Positions 8,597 through 14,540 of a stretch of 14,540 nucleotides of DNA are shown here, piece after piece. The position numbers and the translations under genes were made by a program. The notes beneath the pieces were generated by a model. It was not told the DNA's origin. It searched no databases and was given only the letters and a program-made list of their open reading frames with translations. The DNA is from JBBSUX01 sp038234045 (lineage in GTDB: Bacteria > Pseudomonadota > Gammaproteobacteria > Burkholderiales > Burkholderiaceae_C): assembly GCA_038234045.1 (NCBI GenBank), contig JBBSUX010000065.1, positions 1 to 14,540 of the forward strand. Reading direction: 5' to 3'. Each line of letters begins with the position of its first letter. Position 1 is the first letter of the stretch.

Positions 8597-9238
8597 CTAT
8601 CGGTTGGGCTGCGGAGTCATGCGCAGATATGGCCTGACTGCTTTGAATCCCTTCGGAAACCGCTGGGCGAGTTCGGCCGGATCCTGAATGCTGGGCACGA
8701 TGACAACATCATCTCCATCCTTCCAGTCCGCAGGGGTCGCTACCTTATGGCTGTCGGTGAGTTGGAGAGAGTCGATCACACGGAGAATTTCATCGAAATT
8801 CCGGCCGGTGCTGGCTGGATAGGTAAAGGTTGTGCGTACCACATGCTTCGGATCGATGATGAAAACACTCCTGACCGTCGCATTGGCGAGGGAGTTGGGG
8901 TGAATCATGTCGTACAGGGTGGCAACTTTGCGATCTCCGTCCGCAAGGATCGGAAATTGCACATTGACGTTCTGGGTTTCGTTGATATCAGGAACCCACC
9001 GGCTGTGAGCGTCCAGCGAGTCCACGCTGACCGCAATCGGCTTCACGTTGCGCTTCGCGAATTCACTGGAAAGAGCGGCGGTTCGGCCCAACTCTGTCGT
9101 GCAAACCGGAGTGAAATCGGCCGGGTGGGAAAAGAGGACCACCCAAGATTCCCCCGCCCATTCATGAAAATGAATCTGTCCGGCAGTTGAATCCTGCGTG
9201 AAGTCTGGAGCCGTATCACCGAGTCTCAAAGTAGCCAT
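8597..9238 (-). CDS. 1-Cys peroxiredoxin (Prx6 family)
   Basis: A thiol peroxidase that reduces H2O2 and organic peroxides with a single catalytic cysteine. The 213-residue protein has the peroxiredoxin active-site motif PxxxTxxC (Pro39, Thr43, Cys46 in SHPADFTPVCTTELG). Cys46 is its only cysteine, so there is no internal resolving partner. The long C-terminal part with RTTFTYPASTGRN, and later the segment ending MTPQPNR, matches the Prx6 subfamily and not short AhpC. ATG 9238 is fixed by a perfect AGGAGG (9245-9250) six bases upstream. It lies on the same strand between pbpG (101 bp upstream) and sbp (172 bp downstream). It may be transcribed with pbpG or alone. There is no signal peptide, so it is cytoplasmic. 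Confidence 0.93.
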   Translation of the reverse strand: MATLRLGDTAPDFTQDSTAGQIHFHEWAGESWVVLFSHPADFTPVCTTELGRTAALSSEFAKRNVKPIAVSVDSLDAHSRWVPDINETQNVNVQFPILADGDRKVATLYDMIHPNSLANATVRSVFIIDPKHVVRTTFTYPASTGRNFDEILRVIDSLQLTDSHKVATPADWKDGDDVVIVPSIQDPAELAQRFPKGFKAVRPYLRMTPQPNR

Positions 9239-9244
9239 GTCTAA

Positions 9245-9250
9245 CCTCCT
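9245..9250 (-). promoter_or_regulatory. Shine-Dalgarno of the peroxiredoxin gene
   Basis: AGGAGG on the minus strand, six bases before ATG 9238. It confirms the start and suggests strong translation. Confidence 0.8.
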
Positions 9251-9339
9251 GAAGAATGCCCCATTCTCCCGCGAAGTCTTCAGACTTGGAACGACTGATT
9301 TCTTGTTTGGTTATCGCGATACCCGCATATGAAGCGTGA

Positions 9340-10410
9340 TCAACCTTCGCGTCGAGCGGTCACGGTCTCGGAAACCGAACGCGATGATTCGAGCCAGTGA
9401 CGAACACGCTCAGCGTCTGCGATACGGCTCAATTTTCCTGCAGAGTCGAGAAACACCATGATGAGCTTGCGTCCGGCGATCTTCGTCTGCATCACCAGGC
9501 ACTGGCCAGCCTCGTTGATAAAACCGGTTTTCTGCAGCCCGATATCCCACGACGGACTTTTGACCAGGCGATTCGTATTGTTGTACTGGAGCGTGCGACG
9601 ACCGACCTCGACTTCATAGTTGGGCGAAGTTGTCAGCTGGCGCATGGTCGGCTCCTCGTACGCGACATTGACCAGTGATGCCAGATCACGGGCGCTCGAC
9701 TGGTTGCGGCTGGACAGCCCGGTCGGCTCAACATATCGCGTATCGTTCATACCGATCATGCGGGCCTTCGCATTCATCAGGGTCACGAAGGTTGCCAGTC
9801 CTCCGGGATAGGTGCGTCCCAGCGCGTGGGCCGCACGGTTTTCACTCGACATCAAGGCGAGATGCAGTAGCTCCCCACGACTGAGCGTTGTGCCCACTAC
9901 CAGACGCGACCGGCTGTGCTTTTCGGTATCCACGTCATCTTGCGTAATGGTGATCATCTCATCCATTGGCAAACGTGCCTCACTGATGATCAGTCCGGTC
10001 ATGAGCTTGGTCAGGGAGGCGATCGGAACTACAGCCGTATCGTTCTTGCTGAAGAGCACCTCTTGCGTGTCCTGATCTACCACTAGCGCCACGCTCGACT
10101 TCAAATCGAGCGGATCGTTGGTTGCATGCAATCCTGCCAGCTGACCGTAGGACGGCCGCGCCGGAATGATCGGCACGATGTGACGTGAAACATCGGCTGC
10201 TGCCCTGTGTCGTACAGAAACTCTGGACGTCTTTTTGGACGATATTTTCACCTGACGGGTGCTGGTAGCAGCCACGTGGTGTTTTGCCGGAATAACCACC
10301 CGCTTGCGTTCGGCACCGTGGGCAATGCCCTGCGTGAGCATCAAGGCAATCGTGGCAGTGATTGCCAGATGCTTGCGTGCAACGACGCACCAAGGCTGGA
10401 GTACGGACAT
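9340..10410 (-). CDS. pbpG: D-alanyl-D-alanine endopeptidase / low-mass PBP (PbpG, peptidase S11)
   Basis: A periplasmic serine peptidase of the penicillin-binding S11 family, cutting peptide cross-links or terminal D-Ala in peptidoglycan. The 356-residue protein carries the three active-site motifs in order: SLTK (132-135, Ser132 nucleophile), SEN (189-191) and KTG (294-296). The N terminus has a hydrophobic stretch (about 15-32) followed by HGA, consistent with a signal peptide. Residues about 34-70 are an unusually basic Lys/Arg/Ser/His-rich linker that may hold it near the cell wall. ATG 10410 is supported by GAGGA (10418-10422) seven bases upstream. The absence of a long C-terminal domain favours PbpG (PBP7) over DacA-type carboxypeptidases, but either activity is possible. 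It lies between leuA and the peroxiredoxin gene on the same strand. Confidence 0.92.
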   Translation of the reverse strand: MSVLQPWCVVARKHLAITATIALMLTQGIAHGAERKRVVIPAKHHVAATSTRQVKISSKKTSRVSVRHRAAADVSRHIVPIIPARPSYGQLAGLHATNDPLDLKSSVALVVDQDTQEVLFSKNDTAVVPIASLTKLMTGLIISEARLPMDEMITITQDDVDTEKHSRSRLVVGTTLSRGELLHLALMSSENRAAHALGRTYPGGLATFVTLMNAKARMIGMNDTRYVEPTGLSSRNQSSARDLASLVNVAYEEPTMRQLTTSPNYEVEVGRRTLQYNNTNRLVKSPSWDIGLQKTGFINEAGQCLVMQTKIAGRKLIMVFLDSAGKLSRIADAERVRHWLESSRSVSETVTARREG

Positions 10411-10454
10411 GGGCGTTTCCTCGGAAGAGGTCAGAACATTGCTCAGGAGGATAG

Positions 10455-10491
10455 AAAAAGTCGCTTCAAATCAAAGACTTGCGCGACTCTT
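10455..10491 (-). terminator. Terminator-like hairpin in the pbpG leader
   Basis: On the minus strand AAGAGTCGC (10491-10483) pairs with GCGACTTTT (10464-10456), nine pairs with one G-U, across an 18-base loop. The right arm runs into a run of five T (10459-10455). The shape is that of an intrinsic terminator or attenuator. It lies about nine bases after the predicted pbpG start site and 155 bases after the leuA stop, so it could end leuA read-through, attenuate pbpG, or make a short RNA of about 50 bases. Confidence 0.45.
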
Positions 10492-10506
10492 CTGATCCGG
10501 ACTGGA

Positions 10507-10535
10507 ATTATAAGGAGATGTGTCCGTTGCGTGAA
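10507..10535 (-). promoter_or_regulatory. Probable sigma-70 promoter of pbpG
   Basis: On the minus strand a perfect TATAAT (10512-10507) lies 17 bases after TTCACG (10535-10530), a four-of-six -35. The expected start is near 10500, giving a leader of about 90 bases before pbpG. The -10 lies in the AT-rich part of the leuA-pbpG gap. Confidence 0.6.
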
Positions 10536-10645
10536 AGAGTTGCAGTAAAGAAATTTGTAAAAGAAGCCCGGAAGAACATCATCGCTCACCAATGGCCGAA
10601 CGCGGCGACGCTCTCCCCTCGACGGCGGACAGATTTACTCGGCTG

Positions 10646-12346
10646 TTAGTCGTGCACCACGTCTAGTTCCGCTTTTTTATGGACGACCTGAGAACGCACG
10701 CAGCCCGAAAGGATGGCGCGCAGCGAGGCGGAAACGATATTTGCGTCCACCCCGACACCGAAGAGACTGGACCCTTCGTCCACGCTAACCTCCACATACG
10801 CTACAGAACGTGCATCAGCGCCAGACCCCATGGAATGCTGGCGATAGTCCAAAACCCGGATCGTCTGGCCGGTTGCCTTGCGGAATCCCGCCACGAACGC
10901 GTCGATCGGTCCGCTGCCCTCACCGTCAAGCTCCAGATCGCTCCCATCCCAGTCAACAGTGGCCGCGAGCCGAACCGCATGGCCGTCCACACTGCTGTCT
11001 TCGGTCACCTTGTGCAAGGGTGCTTCAATCTGGTCGATTCGATATTCGCGCTCGAACAGATCCCATATGTCGCGGGCAGTGAGCTCCTTGCCGGAGGCAT
11101 CCATGGCACGCTGAACCACCTGGCTGAACTCGATCTGCAAACGTCGGGGCAACTGCAGCCCGTACTCGCTCTCAAGCAGATACGAGATGCCTCCTTTGCC
11201 GGACTGGCTGTTGACGCGGATCACGGCCTCGTAGCTACGGCCAACATCCTTGGGATCAATCGGAAGGTACGGCATATCCCAGATATCACTCTCAACCCGA
11301 ACAGAAAACGCTTTTTTGATCGCGTCCTGATGCGAGCCCGAGAACGAGGTGTAGACCAGTTCTCCCACGTAGGGGTGACGCGGATGGACCGGGAGCTGAT
11401 TGCAATGCTCGACTTTGCGGCGGATTTCGTCGATCTTCGAGAAATCAAGGCCGGGCGAAACGCCTTGCGAATACAGATTGAGCGCAACGTTGACGAGGTC
11501 GACGTTGCCGGTGCGCTCACCGTTTCCAAAAAGGCAGCCCTCGATACGATCGGCGCCTGCCATGAGCGCGAACTCCCCCGCTGCAGTACCGGTACCACGA
11601 TCGTTATGTGGATGCACGGAAAGCACGATGGACTCACGTCGTTCGAGATGCCGATGCGTCCACTCGATCATGTCTGCAAAAATGTTGGGGGTCGAATGCT
11701 CCACCGTAGACGGCAGATTCACGATGCACTTGTGATCCGGAGTGGGCTTCCACACTGCGGTCACCGCATCGACCACACGCTTCGAAAATTCAAGCTCGGT
11801 GCCTGAATACATTTCGGGCGAATACTGAAATGTCCAGTGCGTGTCAGGCTGCGCAGACGCGAGTTCGGTGAACAGCCGGGCATTTTCGCTGGCAAGGGCA
11901 ACGATGGCGTCCTCATCCATTCCCAGCACTACCTTGCGCATGACCGGCGCGGTCGCGTTGTAAAGGTGAACGATGGCGCGCGGAGCACCTGCAAGCGCCT
12001 CGAAGGTCCGCCGAATCAGCGGCTCGCGTGCCTGTGTGAGCACCTGGATTGTCACATCATCCGGGATTCGGTTTTCCTCGCTCAGCAAACGAAGAAAGTC
12101 AAACTCAACCTGCGATGCCGATGGAAAACCGACCTCGATCTCCTTGAAGCCGATTTCCACAAGCATCTCGAACATTTGCAGTTTGCGCGGGATGTCCATC
12201 GGCTCGATCAGTGCCTGATTTCCATCGCGCAGATCAACACTACACCAGATGGGCGCTTTGCAAAGAACCGCATCGGGCCATGTCCTGTCGCGCAGACCGA
12301 CAGGGGGAAATGATCGGTACTTGGTCGAAGGTTGCTGCAACATCAT
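10646..12346 (-). CDS. leuA: 2-isopropylmalate synthase, long form (LeuA)
   Basis: It condenses 2-ketoisovalerate with acetyl-CoA, the committed step to leucine, in the cytoplasm. The 566-residue protein is the long, yeast-type form. It has the catalytic DLRDGNQAL (38-46; Asp41 is the expected metal ligand), FKEIEVGFPSASQ (67-79), the metal-binding HPHNDRG (His245, His247) and GCLFGNGERTGN (270-281). From about residue 430 comes the leucine-sensing allosteric domain, ending near GVGVDANIVSASLRAI. ATG 12346 gives MMLQQPSTKY, matching the usual MML start; GTG 12352 and ATG 12343 are alternatives and no start has a strong Shine-Dalgarno. Two controls are likely: feedback by leucine (family norm) and transcription attenuation by the leader upstream (seen here). 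Its substrate derives from the ilv pathway, of which ilvC lies just beyond pssA. Confidence 0.95.
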   Translation of the reverse strand: MMLQQPSTKYRSFPPVGLRDRTWPDAVLCKAPIWCSVDLRDGNQALIEPMDIPRKLQMFEMLVEIGFKEIEVGFPSASQVEFDFLRLLSEENRIPDDVTIQVLTQAREPLIRRTFEALAGAPRAIVHLYNATAPVMRKVVLGMDEDAIVALASENARLFTELASAQPDTHWTFQYSPEMYSGTELEFSKRVVDAVTAVWKPTPDHKCIVNLPSTVEHSTPNIFADMIEWTHRHLERRESIVLSVHPHNDRGTGTAAGEFALMAGADRIEGCLFGNGERTGNVDLVNVALNLYSQGVSPGLDFSKIDEIRRKVEHCNQLPVHPRHPYVGELVYTSFSGSHQDAIKKAFSVRVESDIWDMPYLPIDPKDVGRSYEAVIRVNSQSGKGGISYLLESEYGLQLPRRLQIEFSQVVQRAMDASGKELTARDIWDLFEREYRIDQIEAPLHKVTEDSSVDGHAVRLAATVDWDGSDLELDGEGSGPIDAFVAGFRKATGQTIRVLDYRQHSMGSGADARSVAYVEVSVDEGSSLFGVGVDANIVSASLRAILSGCVRSQVVHKKAELDVVHD

Positions 12347-12369
12347 GATCACTTTCGAATAAAGGAAAA

Positions 12370-12407
12370 ATCAGCAACCCCAGAAAGACCAACGGCCCGT
12401 TGCTGAT
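12370..12407 (-). terminator. leuA attenuator: terminator hairpin (3:4)
   Basis: On the minus strand ATCAGCAAC (12407-12399) pairs perfectly with GTTGCTGAT (12378-12370) over a 20-base loop. TTTT continues after the arm, making five T in a row. It ends 23 bases before leuA ATG 12346. Its left arm and loop are consumed by the competing hairpin at 12390-12422, so the two cannot both form fully. Confidence 0.75.
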
Positions 12408-12422
12408 GCAAACGGGCCGTTG
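12390..12422 (-). promoter_or_regulatory. leuA attenuator: antiterminator hairpin (2:3)
   Basis: On the minus strand CAACGGCCCGTT (12422-12411) pairs perfectly with AACGGGCCGTTG (12401-12390) around a nine-base loop. Its right arm overlaps the left arm (12399-12401) and loop of the terminator hairpin. Its left arm can alternatively pair with ACGGGC (12458-12453) inside the leader ORF, as GCCCGT (12417-12412). This gives the classical 1:2, 2:3 and 3:4 set. Confidence 0.75.
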
Positions 12423-12441
12423 AGGGGGTACCAAGCGTGCG

Positions 12442-12495
12442 CTACCGTCTCTGCCCGTGAAGCAGTCGTAGTAGAGCCAGCGAAATGAAGGTCAT
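12442..12495 (-). CDS. leuL: Leucine-rich leader peptide of leuA (attenuator ORF)
   Basis: A 17-codon ORF upstream of leuA encodes MTFISLALLRLLHGQRR. Codons 6-12 are CTG GCT CTA CTA CGA CTG CTT, five leucines in seven codons. Two are adjacent CTA codons, expected to be rare in this GC-rich genome. The next codons contain segment 1 (12458-12453), which can pair with the antiterminator's left arm. A ribosome stalled on the Leu codons would mask segment 1, freeing segment 2 to pair with 3 and so prevent the terminator. With enough charged tRNA-Leu the terminator forms. The arrangement is analogous to enterobacterial leuL; I use that symbol by function, not by homology. No Shine-Dalgarno is visible before the ATG. 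Confidence 0.8.
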   Translation of the reverse strand: MTFISLALLRLLHGQRR

Positions 12496-12502
12496 GTCAA
12501 TA

Positions 12503-12530
12503 ACTTTAGCACACGCGAAGGCAACTGCAA
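12503..12530 (-). promoter_or_regulatory. Candidate leuL-leuA promoter
   Basis: On the minus strand an extended -10, TGC-TAAAGT (12511-12503), follows TTGCAG (12530-12525) with a 16-base spacer to the hexamer. The -35 matches only three of six bases. It sits in the 48 bp between the pssA stop and the leader ATG. The predicted start (about 12496-12497) nearly coincides with that ATG, so the leader mRNA might be leaderless. Confidence 0.4.
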
Positions 12531-12543
12531 ACACTGGATTGTT

Positions 12544-13386
12544 TCATCGGTGCCAGTCACGTTCGTCGGGTTCGTCGGTGGAAGTACTGATGACGCTGGT
12601 CTGCTGGCCCTTGGCGCGGCGCCATCCATACACTGCATAACCGCTCAGTCCGTAAACAACGAAGCACAGGAACAAAACTGTAGGCGGATGAATGTTGATG
12701 ACAGCGATGGCGAGGACGATCAGCACGATCGTCGCAAAGGGAACACTGCGCTTGAAGCGCATGTCCTTGAAGCTATAGAACGGCACGTTGGTGACCATGG
12801 AAAGGCCCGCATACAGCGTGAAGCCGAACGTCATCCAGATCACCTGCGTTCCGCTGAACCACGGGCTCTCGCCGTTGCGGGCCCCGAACTCGTTCATGAG
12901 CCAGATAAATCCGGTCACAAGAGCCGCAGCGGCAGGGGAAGGCAAGCCCTGAAAGTAGCGTTTGTCGATCACTGTCGTATTGACATTGAAGCGGGCAAGC
13001 CGCAAAGCTGCGCAGGCGCAATAGACGAAAGCCGCGATCCAGCCCCACCGACCGATCCCGCGCAGTGCCCATTCGTAGGCGATGAATGCAGGCGCCGCGC
13101 CGAAGGACACCATGTCCGACAGCGAATCCATCTGCTCTCCAAAGGCGCTCTGCGTGTTGGTCATCCGGGCGACGCGCCCATCGAGGCTGTCCAGCACCAT
13201 GGCAGCGAACACGCCAAGTGCCGCCTGATCGAAGCGCCCGTTCATTGCCATTACCACCGCGTAGAACCCGCCGAACAAGGCTGCAAGGGTGAACAGATTC
13301 GGAAGTATGTAGATACCTTTGCGGCGTTTGCGCACCACGACGGAGCCCGATGGCTCCCGTTTTGTGTAAGCGCTTTGATCGTCCAT
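12544..13386 (-). CDS. pssA: CDP-diacylglycerol-serine O-phosphatidyltransferase (PssA, membrane type)
   Basis: An inner-membrane enzyme that makes phosphatidylserine from CDP-diacylglycerol and serine, the precursor of phosphatidylethanolamine. The 280-residue protein has the complete CDP-alcohol phosphotransferase motif D-G-x2-A-R-x8-G-x3-D-x3-D: Asp69, Gly70, Ala73, Arg74, Gly83, Asp87, Asp91. Several hydrophobic spans surround it, with a basic N terminus (VVVRKRRKGIYILPNLFTL) typical of the integral-membrane PssA and not the E. coli soluble form. ATG 13386 (MDDQSAYTKR) was chosen because family proteins start shortly before that basic segment. The frame is open up to 13605, but that part crosses the ilvC end. 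No Shine-Dalgarno is visible. The usual betaproteobacterial neighbour psd is not present between ilvC and pssA. Confidence 0.93.
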   Translation of the reverse strand: MDDQSAYTKREPSGSVVVRKRRKGIYILPNLFTLAALFGGFYAVVMAMNGRFDQAALGVFAAMVLDSLDGRVARMTNTQSAFGEQMDSLSDMVSFGAAPAFIAYEWALRGIGRWGWIAAFVYCACAALRLARFNVNTTVIDKRYFQGLPSPAAAALVTGFIWLMNEFGARNGESPWFSGTQVIWMTFGFTLYAGLSMVTNVPFYSFKDMRFKRSVPFATIVLIVLAIAVINIHPPTVLFLCFVVYGLSGYAVYGWRRAKGQQTSVISTSTDEPDERDWHR

Positions 13387-13412
13387 AAAAGTATTTTGGT
13401 AAAGCTTTGCTT

Positions 13413-13431
13413 GGCAACTGCCGAAGTTGCC
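13413..13431 (-). repeat. Small inverted repeat upstream of pssA
   Basis: GGCAACT (13413-13419) and AGTTGCC (13425-13431) form a seven-pair perfect stem with a five-base loop, 27 bp before the pssA start. No U-run follows on the minus strand, so it is not a terminator for ilvC. It may be an operator or a 5'-UTR hairpin, or chance. Confidence 0.35.
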
Positions 13432-13497
13432 CGATTTTCCGCTGGATGCGGCGAATGCGAAACAGTGTAACCAGCCGCGTGCGTCCGCAGCGCCGGA

Positions 13498-13531
13498 AAT
13501 GCAAAGGGCCACCGTGGTGGCCCTTTGCATT
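13498..13531 (-). terminator. Perfect hairpin after ilvC, probable terminator or processing site
   Basis: A 16-pair perfect inverted repeat has the left arm AATGCAAAGGGCCACC and its exact complement, leaving a two-base loop (effectively 15 pairs with a four-base loop). It starts 31 bp after the ilvC stop. On the minus strand the right arm ends in TTT, a short U-run, so termination may be partial. It could also protect the 3' end of ilvC mRNA. Confidence 0.7.
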
Positions 13532-13562
13532 CCAACCGGTGAAGACGGCCGGCGATTCAGGA

Positions 13563-14540
<978 letters not shown>

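Larger units (their letters stand above)
10411..10645 (-). promoter_or_regulatory. leuA-pbpG intergenic region
   Basis: These 235 bp contain the pbpG promoter and the terminator-like hairpin listed separately. Directly after the leuA stop I see no good intrinsic terminator; the only candidate is the hairpin at 10455-10491. No small ORF with a ribosome site is evident. Confidence 0.4.
13387..13562 (-). promoter_or_regulatory. ilvC-pssA intercistronic region
   Basis: These 176 bp hold a strong hairpin just after ilvC (13498-13531) and a smaller one near pssA (13413-13431), listed separately. No psd gene or other ORF is seen. TTGCCA followed 18 bases later by TACTTT lies right before the pssA ATG and would give an almost leaderless transcript. 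That pairing is weak evidence for a promoter. Confidence 0.35.

Noticed and set aside
9274..9287. AAGTCT/AGACTT palindrome upstream of the peroxiredoxin gene
   Set aside because: Six pairs with a two-base loop and no nearby recognisable promoter. A regulator site is possible but not supported.
10679..11806. Plus-strand open frame of 375 codons opposite leuA
   Set aside because: It is fully antisense to leuA, whose motifs are intact. The translation resembles no family and no ribosome site is evident. Long antisense frames are common opposite GC-rich genes.
12240..12434. Minus-strand 64-codon frame (TTG start) overlapping the leuA leader and 5' end
   Set aside because: It runs through both attenuator hairpins and into leuA out of frame. 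It has no ribosome site and no Leu codon cluster before the hairpins, unlike the ORF at 12442-12495.
12495..12500. TTGACA on the minus strand as a -35 box
   Set aside because: The match is perfect, but no acceptable -10 lies 16-18 bases downstream, and it would start transcription inside the leader ORF and destroy the attenuator.
12550..13470. Plus-strand open frame of 306 codons opposite pssA
   Set aside because: pssA carries a complete catalytic motif on the other strand. The plus-strand product is a low-information, charged sequence.

Overview
The window looks like an ordinary chromosomal core region of a fairly GC-rich betaproteobacterium, most likely a Burkholderiales member. This rests on three things: divergent hrpA/argA, an ilvC-pssA-leuA series with a long-form (yeast-type) LeuA, and a one-operon sulfate importer, all with betaproteobacterial-looking proteins. 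I cannot place the genus. I see no mobile elements, phage genes, CRISPR arrays, tRNAs or rRNAs, and no genes of alien composition.

Layout, left to right. The minus-strand RNA helicase gene hrpA runs off the left edge, so its C-terminal part is missing. It is divergent from argA (plus strand), the first enzyme of arginine synthesis. argA converges on a minus-strand block, read here from right to left in transcription order: sbp, cysT, cysW, cysA (periplasmic sulfate/thiosulfate capture and ATP-driven import), then dsbB (re-oxidation of the periplasmic disulfide catalyst DsbA) only 34 bp after cysA. Upstream of sbp are a 1-Cys peroxiredoxin gene and pbpG (a penicillin-binding endopeptidase), also on the minus strand. 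The right end holds ilvC (cut at its 5' end by the window), pssA (phosphatidylserine synthase) and leuA, so branched-chain amino acid synthesis flanks a phospholipid gene.

The most informative non-coding element is between pssA and leuA. A 17-codon leader ORF has five leucine codons within seven codons, including two adjacent CTA codons. It is followed by two mutually exclusive hairpins, the second ending in a U-run. This is a textbook layout for leucine-dependent transcription attenuation of leuA. Other regulatory candidates are a TATAAT promoter for pbpG with a terminator-like hairpin immediately after its predicted start site, a perfect intercistronic hairpin after ilvC, and alternative short hairpins just before the argA start.

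I found no previously undescribed multi-gene system. The leuA leader and the pbpG leader are the places most worth a second look.
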